Assembly: GCA_001931905.2 (NCBI GenBank)
Contig: MSJI02000592.1
Location: forward strand, 1 to 35,562
Length of the DNA: 35,562 nucleotides
DNA from: Cladosporium sp. IMV 00045
Lineage: Eukaryota; Ascomycota; Dothideomycetes; Cladosporiales; Cladosporiaceae
Direction: 5' to 3'
A program made the position numbers and the translations under genes. Shown here piece after piece: positions 1 through 8,741 of this stretch. Within the stretch, counting starts at the first letter, position 1; each line of letters starts with the position of its first letter. Under the pieces are notes generated by a model. It ran no database searches and was not told where the DNA came from. It was given only the letters and a program-made list of their open reading frames with translations.

Positions 1-589
1 TGACAGTGTTGACATCGAACATACGCTTCAGCTGTTCCGGCTCGATCTGTAGAATGTGTTTATCTGAACCGATACCAGCATTGTTGATCAGAATGCTCGG
101 GTTTCCATGGTCGGAGCGGATGAACTCGGCAACCTGGTTGACAGCATCTGCCGACGTGACGTCGCATTTGTAGTAATGGATTTTCTTGTTCGCTTGCATG
201 TCCAGAGGAAGTGAGTCGTGGATGTCAAGGGCCATCACCTTGATACCTTTTGCGGCAAACCCTTCACTGATGAGTCGACCGAAGCCGCTTGCTGCTCCGG
301 TGACTACGGCAATTTCTTTTGGCCAGTCATACTTGTGCTTCTCTGATCTGAAGCGGAAGTTGTTTTGGGCCAGCTCTGAGAGAAAACGGTTCACGATTCG
401 AACGAGACCGAGGCCAAGGAGCCATTTCAGAGCCGTCACAGCTCGCTCCAGAGTTTGAGGCGACACGTATTGGCGTAGCGCTTGTAGTACCGGCTGCTGA
501 ATGTGCGGTGGCGCTTTGGTAAGGATGTACAGGAAAGGTCCAGTGATGACTGGATTCAAGGCGACATGTTTGACGAGGGATGAAGCCAT
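1..589 (-). CDS. Short-chain dehydrogenase/reductase, N-terminal part (runs off left edge)
   Basis: This is an NAD(P)-dependent SDR oxidoreductase, of which 196 residues are inside the window. The reading frame is open from an ATG at 589 to the edge with no intron. Residues 1-90 form an N-terminal extension with hydrophobic stretches (about 12-24 and 52-70), suggesting membrane association (ER or lipid droplet). The Rossmann fold starts at about residue 92 with the cofactor motif TGAASGFG (97-104). An acidic residue follows the second strand (ALDIHD, 120-125), which favours NAD(H). CDVTSAD at 142-148 is the adenine-pocket segment and NNAG is at 169-172. The catalytic Ser and Tyr-x-x-x-Lys lie beyond the edge, so activity cannot be judged. 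The extension plus SDR core resembles the retinol-dehydrogenase/DHRS-like SDR16C group; the substrate is unknown. It is divergent from the MTG2 gene and may share the 590-1157 promoter region. Confidence 0.88.
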   Translation of the reverse strand, partial: MASSLVKHVALNPVITGPFLYILTKAPPHIQQPVLQALRQYVSPQTLERAVTALKWLLGLGLVRIVNRFLSELAQNNFRFRSEKHKYDWPKEIAVVTGAASGFGRLISEGFAAKGIKVMALDIHDSLPLDMQANKKIHYYKCDVTSADAVNQVAEFIRSDHGNPSILINNAGIGSDKHILQIEPEQLKRMFDVNTV

Positions 590-1157
590 GATGATGAGGA
601 GTTGTGCGGCTTCAAGGCCGGCGTCCGAGAGAGGGGGCATTCACGTGGATATATACACACGAATGCGTATTCAGCTGAAGGAGCGGAGGCGTCGGATCCC
701 GGTCTGGTGCATAGGTGAAGTGTACTGCTGTATGTCAGATAGAGAGGGGTTTCACCGTGGCGTGTCCTGGCGGATTGCCTAGGCTCAGTTGAAGGGCAGA
801 CCACTCTTTCCTTTCGCTTTGGGAAGGAGCGGCAAGTTGACTACCGACGGCAAACATGATGTAACAGAAATGCCTGGGACTCGTATCTTGCAGTCACATC
901 GATGGAGTAAAACTAATGATCTCGTATTCGATCTGATCAACATGGATTGAAGTGAGTCCGCGGGTAGAGTGATCTTCCTCAGAAGTGCAAGACCTCGAAG
1001 GATCTCCGGCTTGCTGGGGTGCGTCCTTCATACGCGGAGAAGCCTGCTCGTACCCAAAATTGTTGCTGGCTGAAGGCGACATCATCGCGCGCAGAGTCTG
1101 GACCGCGAAAAACAGTATACGAGGACCATTGTAATAACATCCGACTGCGCAACTATT
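590..1157. promoter_or_regulatory. Divergent intergenic region between SDR and MTG2
   Basis: These 568 bases separate two divergent genes and must hold both 5' regions. Small open frames here lack protein-like composition. I saw no canonical TATA box close to either start. Confidence 0.5.
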
Positions 1158-2963
1158 GTGCACATCATTCGCATGTCTTCAACGCTTGGCTCTTCCCGCC
1201 TGCTCTCCAGCACGCTCACGCCATTCCTATATCCATGTCTCGATAGCTCATGGTCCAGCGCGGCCACCCGCCTCGCCCCTAGATTTCGAGTGACCGGTAA
1301 CAGGCACTTGACTCGAAGATGGCAGACGACAATGGCTGCACAGACTGAGGCGACCGCGAACGAAGAGGCACCAAGACCAGGAAGAGATGTCTCCCAATAC
1401 GACCATCTAAACCCGCAGCTTCCGGACTACCGCGAGACGCCATTCACAGATGCCTGCACGCTCACAATTGCCGCTGGAAACGGAGGCCATGGCTGCATTT
1501 CATTCTTGAGAGAAAAGTACATCCCTGATGGACCACCAAATGGCGGAGACGGAGGAACTGGAGGCTCGATATACATCCAAGCCATCCGAGGCGAAACGAG
1601 CTTGCACAAGATCGCCAGACGAGGCTCCATCAAGGCAGACAGAGGAAGGAATGGACAAGGCACATCCAAGGGAGGAAAAAGAGGCGAGGACATACTGTTG
1701 ACCGTGCCGGTCGGAACTGTCATACGAGAGATGTCTCGCCATGATCCTGTCGCTGAGTACGAGGAAGAGCAGAAACGCAGTAGAGCCTCTCGCCCAGAAG
1801 AAGTAAACGCAGAAGATCTAGAGGCCGTCGAAGCTGCAGAACATGAACGCACTCATCGGCGCGACAAATGGTTGCTTCATCCTGCTGCCGTACCTCATCA
1901 CTTCACAGCTGAAGACTTCCCCCAGCTTCCCAAGCCTCGTCGCAATGTCCTCGCCATGTCAGAGCCCCGGACACCTTTTCGTCTGGATCTCAACAAGCCT
2001 ATGGAAGCCCCGATGCTGCTTGTGGCCGGTGCCAGTGGCGGGTTAGGTAACACCCACTTCGTGACGCCTTCCAAACCCAAGCCCAAGTACGCCACAAAAG
2101 GCGACGAGGGCACTCGCGTCCACCTGCAACTCGAGCTCAAGCTGCTTGCTGACGTCGGTCTCGTCGGCCTCCCCAACGCAGGAAAGAGTACATTGATACG
2201 AGCACTCACCAGCAGTCGAGCCCGCATCGGCGACTGGGCATTCACGACCCTATCGCCCAACATCGGTACTGTCGTACTTGACAACCAGCGCGGCAGACTG
2301 GAGAACCCTCTCTACTATCCCACCGGCGAGCTGCGTACGAACTTCACCATCGCCGACATTCCAGGCTTGATCGTAGACGCCCATCTTGACCGCGGCCTCG
2401 GCCTAGGCTTCCTGCGCCACATCGAGCGCGCAGGCGTGCTGGCTTTCGTCGTCGACCTCAGCGCCGGAGACGCCGTGCAAGCCCTGAAAGGTCTGTGGAA
2501 GGAAGTTGGCGAGTACGAAAACATCCGCGCCCAAGAGCTCGCTGCCGCGACGCAGCGAAAGCACACTCCCGACGAACAGGGCATGGTCACATACGCTCCC
2601 AGCAGTGACTTGGACTTCGGCCACGCACGCGCCGAGAACGCACACGGCGTCTCGACGCCGGAAGAAGCGACTCTCCTCGAGCCTCTACCGGGACAATCAC
2701 TCCCTCCGCTCGCTCTGCCGCCCATCTCCGCCAAGCCATGGCTCGTCGTCGCCACCAAGGCAGACAAGGAGGGCACGCAAGAGAATTTCCAGAACCTGCA
2801 AGCTTTCCTGGCGAAAATGCAGGAAGGCAGTGAAATGCACCCCAGCGGCAAGGAGAACGCGTGGACGAAGAAGGTCCGCGCCGTGCCCGTCTGCGCGATG
2901 AAGAAGGAGGGCGTGCAGGGCGTGCGGGCTATGATGACTAGCCTGCTGGGAGAGTTTTCGTAG
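1158..2963 (+). CDS. MTG2: Mitochondrial Obg/CgtA-family GTPase (MTG2-type), ribosome assembly
   Basis: This intronless 601-aa Obg-family GTPase is of the kind that associates with the mitochondrial large ribosomal subunit and supports its assembly. The N-terminus (about 1-58) is rich in Ser, Arg and hydrophobic residues with few acids, as expected for a mitochondrial presequence. Met1, Met6 and Met59 are possible starts; only the first two keep the presequence. The glycine-rich Obg fold begins at about residue 95 (AAGNGGHGCISF at 105-116, GGDGGTGG at 129-136) and resumes at ASGGLGNTHF (292-301). An acidic/basic insert of about 90 residues lies between (195-285). The G domain shows G1 GLPNAGKST (337-345), G3 DIPGL (400-404), G4 TKAD (533-536) and a G5-like segment near 579-585. 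About 75 residues separate the post-G3 helix from G4, longer than in bacterial Obg. No TGS/OCT extension follows. The family call is secure; mitochondrial location is inferred. Confidence 0.95.
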   Translation: MHIIRMSSTLGSSRLLSSTLTPFLYPCLDSSWSSAATRLAPRFRVTGNRHLTRRWQTTMAAQTEATANEEAPRPGRDVSQYDHLNPQLPDYRETPFTDACTLTIAAGNGGHGCISFLREKYIPDGPPNGGDGGTGGSIYIQAIRGETSLHKIARRGSIKADRGRNGQGTSKGGKRGEDILLTVPVGTVIREMSRHDPVAEYEEEQKRSRASRPEEVNAEDLEAVEAAEHERTHRRDKWLLHPAAVPHHFTAEDFPQLPKPRRNVLAMSEPRTPFRLDLNKPMEAPMLLVAGASGGLGNTHFVTPSKPKPKYATKGDEGTRVHLQLELKLLADVGLVGLPNAGKSTLIRALTSSRARIGDWAFTTLSPNIGTVVLDNQRGRLENPLYYPTGELRTNFTIADIPGLIVDAHLDRGLGLGFLRHIERAGVLAFVVDLSAGDAVQALKGLWKEVGEYENIRAQELAAATQRKHTPDEQGMVTYAPSSDLDFGHARAENAHGVSTPEEATLLEPLPGQSLPPLALPPISAKPWLVVATKADKEGTQENFQNLQAFLAKMQEGSEMHPSGKENAWTKKVRAVPVCAMKKEGVQGVRAMMTSLLGEFS

Positions 2964-3508
2964 TCTTGACTTTCCAGGCTAAAGTCCAGTCAACTCCTCT
3001 TCATTGCTTGTATTACCAACAGATATCGACTGTACTATTTACAAATGTCACCGTCTCCCGGATGGCCTTCGAATAATGCGCCGGTGCTCACTTCAAATCC
3101 AATATTCATTGAAAAAGCAATCGGGATTCCAAATAGTTCCTGATACTACCAGACTTGTAGTTTTACCTTTTATGCGTTTCATTGGATCTCAAATCAATTA
3201 TCGTGTGCTTTGCCTACCATCATCAATACGACATAAGAACGTGATATCGATTGTGACAAAGCACTCTGGATGTGATATTGTTCGTCTCGATCAGTGAGTG
3301 ATTCCGCCATAGCCGATTTCTGGAAGTCTGGATCGTGTTCGCTGTTGTCTCCAATATCCTCTCTTCGCTCTGCCAGCCATTGTTTGCGGTTTTCACTTCC
3401 TTCACAAACATTCACTTACATCTTGACAAACGGGGAAGGCGCGCTGGTCGCTCTTTCCCTCTCAGCAACAGACGACTAGGACAACAAACTTACCAACGCT
3501 TTCGTCAA
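2964..3508. other. Intergenic, MTG2 3' flank to tRNA
   Basis: This is relatively AT-rich sequence holding the MTG2 3' flank and the 5' flank of the tRNA. Short open frames on both strands have no recognisable protein features, and I see no other gene. Confidence 0.5.
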
Positions 3509-3611
3509 TCCGATGTGGTCTAGTGGCTAGGATTTGTCGCTCTCATTCTTCACTTGTTTCGACAAGAAGATCAGTGCCGACAAGGCCGGGGTTCAATTCC
3601 CCGCGTCGGAA
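3509..3611 (+). tRNA. tRNA-Glu (anticodon CTC) with a 31-nt intron
   Basis: The 7-bp acceptor stem TCCGATG (3509-3515) pairs with CGTCGGA (3604-3610, one G-T pair), and A3611 is the discriminator base. The D-arm block GGTCTAGTGGCTAGGAT is typical of eukaryotic tRNA-Glu. The anticodon stem TGTCG (3535-3539) pairs perfectly with CGACA (3578-3582). The anticodon CTC is at 3542-3544, followed by A37 at 3545. The intron is 3546-3576, at the standard position after nucleotide 37. The T arm is CGGGG-TTCAATT-CCCCG, directly before the acceptor 3' strand. The mature length is 72 nt before CCA addition. A T-run (TTTT at 3617-3620) just downstream fits Pol III termination. The intron can fold into its own hairpin (see findings). 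Confidence 0.95.
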
Positions 3612-4921
3612 TATTATTTTGCTTTTGCCATCCATCTGGCAAAGCTTTCAAAGTTGCGATGTCCTGTGTAGTGCTCCGGCCTCAATCTTTTGTATCTAGG
3701 TGCTTAGGATTTGCATTTTGCAGGTTTGAGGGATGTGCTCATGCAGTCGCACCATCGACCTGGTCTTCTCCCTCAGGCCCTCCCTCATTGGAGGTCTGTA
3801 CGAGGGTGCCTGCCCTTCGTACAGTACCTCCTAGGTGGTATGCTGTATTCATATCTCCACTGTTTTCAGAACGATCAACCTCGGATACCACAAGGGGCAC
3901 TCAATAATTCTTGGCCATCGTGAACGGCGCCAGCCACCTTTGCTTGAGAAATCTTGGCCATTCGGGTGAAGCTTGGTTGTGTTGCTCGTCGAGGGCTGAG
4001 AGCGACGACGACGCCACGATTGATCAAAGGGTTTCTTCGGCTGGTTTATAACTATTGCGATTTTATGTTCGGTCCTATACTGGCCACACAGCTTGCTCAT
4101 TCTAGCAAACACCAGTCGACCGTCGAGGCTGTGCGAAATCGATACATCCTTCGGCCTTTGATGCCCCGTGATCGACACTAGAGGTTGCCCATCGGCGGTC
4201 CTCCGAGATAGACAACACAGAACGCAACCCGACCAGATGCAAAGTCTGCGAGTCATGCTCTTATCCTTGCATACTCGTATCGAGTCAACCTTTGCCTGGA
4301 TTTAAACGGTAGTTTATGAGAACCTGAAAGATGGCTGTCCCCAATAGTTCGAGCGCTCGTCACCACGATTCTGAAGTTCTCGTCAAATTGAACAAACCAC
4401 ACGAACTCATGATCGGAACCTCACCATGTCGCATTTTGCTGAGGTGAACCGAAGTAAGATTCTGAAGCTCGGATATCTTTCTCACGAACGTGTGTAAAGA
4501 AAGACGGTATCCCGGGCAGCCCATCCGTCCATGTGGGACGAAGGTTTGTACCACAATACAAAGTGGGTTTCCATCGAATGGAGTGAACATGCGGATGCGG
4601 GTCTGCTACCAACTCCACATCTTGGCCTGCATCACCACCACAACTTCTCCTCTACAGCTTTGACTTCTCCAGCATCTTCCAATTGCCGATCTCTCGTGGA
4701 CGTTGCGATGTCGCAATGTCGTCTTCTCAGCATCTGTTCGTCCTTTGCAGGGGATCCACTAGCATGGACGACAATTCCCTCAGTTCATTCGTACCCCTCA
4801 GGCCAAGAGAACCCGGTATCACTACTACCCGAACAACCGTCATTGAACCGGTCAACGAACGGTACATAAGATGTGATGGATGTGCTCTCAAGTTTGTTGA
4901 GCCAGCACAAACTTGCCTGTC
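3612..4921. other. Intergenic, beta-glucosidase upstream region
   Basis: These 1.3 kb contain no recognisable gene. The largest open frame (4531-4869, +) has His/Ser/Pro-rich composition without domain features and ends just before the GH3 start. The region must hold the GH3 promoter; I could not identify specific activator or repressor sites with confidence. Confidence 0.45.
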
Positions 4922-7447
4922 ATGAAGTCTGCATCAGCAATTGGAGGTTTGCTCCTGTCGTGCCACCAGGCTCTGGCTCAGTCCAACCCTAGGATTGCCA
5001 GTCTTGAGGGCTTCACCAATGTCTCCGAACCATACTATGGACAAAGCCCTCCTGTCTACCCAACTCGTAAGCTTCAATCATACGAACCAGGAGAACATCA
5101 GCTAATCTAAACCCCAGCTGAGGGCGATGGCGGAGTCGACGAATCATGGCAGAGCGCCTACGCCAGGGCTCGCGACCTCGTCTCCCAAATGACCATCGAC
5201 GAAAAGGTCAATATGACAAACGGACACGAAGGTGACTGCGTTGGCAACACACCTGCCATCGAACGTCTCGGCATTCCTCAATTTTGGTAAGCGTTGTAAT
5301 TCCCAGGAAGACGAAACAATGCAACAGAAGTGGCTAACAAGATATACACAGCTTTGCCGATGGACCTTCAGGCATCCGTGGTCAGGAGTTCGTCTCTGCG
5401 TTCCCTGCCCAAATCACTGTCGGCGCCACTTTCGACCGCAGTCTGATGCGCCGCTTTGGCGAAGCAATGGGCATGGAATACTTCAAGAAGGGAATCAACG
5501 TCGCCCTTTTGCCCGTTGCAGGCCCCCTTGGCCGCGTTGCTCGCGCTGGTCGTAACTGGGAAGGCTTTGGCGCTGACCCTTACCTCTCCGGCGCGGGCAT
5601 GGAAGCTGTCACCACCGGTGTTCAGGACCAAGGTGTCATGGTCCAGTCCAAGCACTGGCTTCTGAATGAGCAGGAATATCGCCGTAACCCGGGTCCCGAG
5701 GGCGAGTCTTTGAGCTCCAACGTCGACGACCGCACAACCCACGAGCTTTACGTTTTCCCGTTCATGGACAGCTTAAAGGCCGGCGCTGCCAGTATAATGT
5801 GCTCCTACCAGCGGGCCAATAATAGCTACGGTTGCCAAAACAGCAAGCTTTTGAACGGTATCTTGAAGACTGAGCTTGGCTTCCAAGGCTTCGTCACCTC
5901 GGATTGGTATGCCCAGCATGCTGGTGTTGCTTCTGCCAACGCCGGTATGGATCTTGTTATGCCAAATGGCGCATTTTGGGGCGATAACCTCACCGAAGCC
6001 GTCAACAATGGCTCTGTTGCCGAGACTCGTCTCAACGATATGGTCACTCGCATTCTGGCCGCTTGGTATTATACAGGACAGGATGAGGGCTACCCAGAAG
6101 TCTCAGTTGCGCCTTACACTGAGGAGCAGCCTATCAACGATGTTCGTGGAGACAACGCAGCTCTCATCCGCGAGATCGGTGCTGCTGGCCACATTCTCGT
6201 CAAGAACGTCGACAACGCACTCCCCCTGAAGAAACCGAGGTACCTCAGTGTCTACGGTTACGATGCTAGGCTCGGCGACTCTCCATGGGAAGATCCTGCT
6301 CGATTCGGTGGTGGATACGAAGTTAACTTTGGCTGGGTAAGGACATTTCAAAGTGATGATGGAGAGTCGATTAGCTAACAGCTTTGCAGAACACCCAAAA
6401 TGGCACTTTGATCACAGGTGGCGGCTCTGGCACCAGCACACCGCCGTACCTTATCTCGCCGTTTGATGCCATCCAGCGACGACTCATTGAGGACCAAGGT
6501 ACCGTTAGGTGGGATTTCGCCTCGATAAACCCACCTGTCTACGCCAACTCTGAGGCCTGCCTGGTCTTCATCAACGGTAATTTTACTAAATCCTCTGAAC
6601 ATAGACAAGAGCTGACGCAAATGTAGCGTATGCAAGCGAGGCTTTCGATCGCCTGTCGCTTCAAGACGAGTTCAGTGATCAGCTTGTCAAGAACGTGGCT
6701 ACCAACTGCTCCAACACCATCGTCGTCATCCACTCCGCTGGAATCAGAACAGTGGATGAGTGGATTGAGCACCCTAACGTCACTGCCGTAGTATACGGTC
6801 TCCTTCCTGGCCAGGAAACCGGCAACTCCATCGTCGACGTCCTCTACGGCGACGTCGTCCCCTCTGGCCGCATGCCTTTCACCGTAGCGAAGAATGAAAG
6901 CGACTACGGCCACCTTCTCAACGCCACGAATGACCCTGGCCCCTACCCGCAAAGCAACTTCACCGAAGGCCTGTACATCGACTACAGGCACTTCGACAAG
7001 TACAACATCACCCCTCGCTTCGAATTCGGCTACGGTCTATCCTACTCCACCTTCTCCTACGCCGACCTGAGCGTCCAGTCTCTCGATGGCAACACAAACG
7101 AGTACCCGACAGAGCAAGATGTCATTCCCCAAGGCGGTCCTTCGGATCTCTGGGACGTCCTGTACAACGTCACAGTGAACATCAAGAACACCGGCGACGT
7201 GGAAGCCAAAGAAGTCCCGCAGCTGTACGTCAATATCGCAACCGCTCCTGAGAAGCAGCTCCGCGGTTTCGAGAGGGTCCACGTCGCTTGCGGAGAGACC
7301 GAAACGGTCACTTTCCCGATCACCAGGAGGGACCTGAGTATTTGGGACGTTGTTGCGCAGAAGTGGAAGCTGCAGAAGGGAGAATACCCGATTTACGTTG
7401 GTGCTAGTAGCAGGGATATCAGGTTGACGGGCTCCATCACGGTCTAG
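4922..7447 (+). CDS. Secreted GH3 beta-glucosidase, five exons
   Basis: This glycoside hydrolase family 3 enzyme should release glucose from beta-linked oligosaccharides or glucosides outside the cell. Exons are 4922-5066, 5118-5286, 5352-6336, 6390-6576 and 6627-7447, giving 768 aa. All four introns (51, 65, 53, 50 nt) are GT-AG and splicing restores family motifs. ATG 4922 begins a short hydrophobic leader (about residues 1-20, ending ALA-QS); ATG 4913 is an in-frame alternative. The GH3 N domain includes FADGPSGIRGQEF (from about 106), KHWLLNEQEYRR (from K205) and GFVTSDW, whose Asp289 is the expected nucleophile. The GH3 C domain runs from about 380 to 600 (KNVDNALPL, CLVFINAYASEA across intron 4, GLLPGQETG, GRMPFT). 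A fibronectin-III-like domain covers about 674-768. EGLYIDYRHFD and FGYGLSYSTF are typical of fungal beta-glucosidases. There is no PA14 insert. Cellobiose, saponin or other glucoside preference cannot be read from sequence. Confidence 0.95.
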
Positions 7448-7844
7448 GACTTTGGTCTAAAATCGCACGAGCTTCTAGGGAGTACTAGGAGATCATGAAC
7501 AAACGATAGATACGATATTCCCAAGAGAATGAATATTGAAGAAGCTAATAGCAAAATCCATAACACCCGTCTCGATGCCGTTCGTTGATCTTGATTGTGT
7601 TACAACAGACACGATACTGCGTCATCGAGAAGACTTCCGCCTTAAATATTGAACAGGCTGTGTCTGCGATAGTGCCAAAGCTCACGTATCTGCAAACGGC
7701 ATGTTTCCGATGGAAACAGTCATCTTGATGCGAAAGTGATGCCTGTAAGATTACAACCAAGGTCTTATGCTTCCATCCAGTCGCAGCGGCGAACGGAAGG
7801 CCTGCTACGAGACGATTATCTCATAGTACCTGGAGAAGCCATAG
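7448..7844. other. Intergenic, GH3 3' flank
   Basis: This is the 3' flank of the beta-glucosidase. No gene was recognised. One further degenerate copy of the downstream 98-bp repeat may start near 7745, but I could not align it convincingly. Confidence 0.4.
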
Positions 7845-8580
7845 GCGGTACCATCATTATCATTTACAGATCTCTAAGTAACATGCATTGAGTACAAAGA
7901 CATCTCCTGAATAACTATTGCGACAAAGTGAGGTGATTACATGCAGATATCAAACCCCATGAATCGCCGTAAAAGCTAGTCAGCCTTAGAGACAATGTCT
8001 TCATAGGACTAGAGTTCCTGCAACATCTTGACAGCCATGCGGTAGTATCGAAGCTCTTGTAACATCCAAGAGAACATGCTACCCAGGGGAGTATGCCAGA
8101 TCGCGGTGGCAATTTCTGTGATAATAAGGTAGTCATGAGGTAGTATCAGGCCTCACATATGACCAAGAAAGATAATGTTCCACGGAGAGCGTGAGAGATC
8201 AGCAAGGTTATTTCCACGACAATGCGAAGACCGTGAGGTGATATCACATCTCACATAGCCCGAGAAGACATTCAGCGCCGCTGAGAGCGTGGGTAATGAT
8301 AATAACTATCCCCAGAACAAGAAGCTACACATGTGGTGCTATTGATTTGGTCAGGCTATCGAAACATCCATGGTGCCATGGAGATCGTGGATTGATGCAA
8401 GGACTTTCTCCAAATCTGGACCACGCCAGTGTGGTAATATCAGACCTCACAGACCATCGTGGAAACCCCATGGCCATTGAGATATAGCAATACCAGGCAA
8501 GGGTTCTCTAGAAACGTTATGCAAATACCTGATCTCATGGCACATCAAGGACGTCACAATACTATTGAGAGCACAGTGAA
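7845..8580. repeat. Degenerate tandem array, about 7.5 copies, period 98 bp
   Basis: The motif G[AC/T]GGTNNTAT recurs at 8039, 8137, 8235, 8333 and 8431, each exactly 98 bp apart. A second anchor, GAGAGCGTG or a close variant, recurs at 8185, 8283, 8381 and 8479, again exactly 98 bp apart. Weaker phase-matched copies lie at about 7941 (TATC at 7948-7951; GAGACAATG at 7989) and 7845 (GCGGTACCATC). A terminal partial copy begins near 8529. Copies at 7845 and 8039 also share AACATGC at 7880 and 8073. Units are diverged by eye to perhaps 50-65% identity, so this is an old array. No open frame persists through it, and the period is not a multiple of three, so it is unlikely to encode a protein repeat. 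Confidence 0.8.
8233..8255. repeat. Palindromic core of a 98-bp repeat unit
   Basis: GTGATATCAC (8238-8247) is a perfect 10-bp palindrome. It is flanked by GTGAG (8233-8237) and CTCAC (8250-8254), extending the dyad to both sides. The equivalent part of neighbouring units keeps an imperfect dyad: TGAGG/CCTCA at 8136-8155 and GTGTGGT/ACCTCAC at 8429-8450. Confidence 0.7.
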
Positions 8581-8741
8581 AATGAAAAACATGTGTAAAA
8601 CCAAATTTTCTCTCTTGCATTTGAGTTCTTTTTTTAGCAACAAGAGTAATCCGCCAGTAAAACTAACTCCCTTGGCCTCACAGAAACGCCTAGACTATTG
8701 GCCATTCATTCTCACATCATTTTGGGGTTGTATTGCAGTCC
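8581..8741. other. Short spacer and PSP1-protein 3' flank
   Basis: This is AT-rich sequence between the repeat array and the stop codon of the minus-strand PSP1-domain gene. It probably contains that gene's 3' UTR. Confidence 0.4.

Noticed and set aside
4531..4869. 112-codon frame just upstream of the beta-glucosidase
   Set aside because: It has no domain features or signal peptide and cannot be spliced sensibly into the GH3 gene, which already has its own leader.
7845..8580. CRISPR-like reading of the 98-bp array
   Set aside because: The sequence is eukaryotic, whole units are diverged rather than having identical repeats with unique spacers, and no Cas genes are present.
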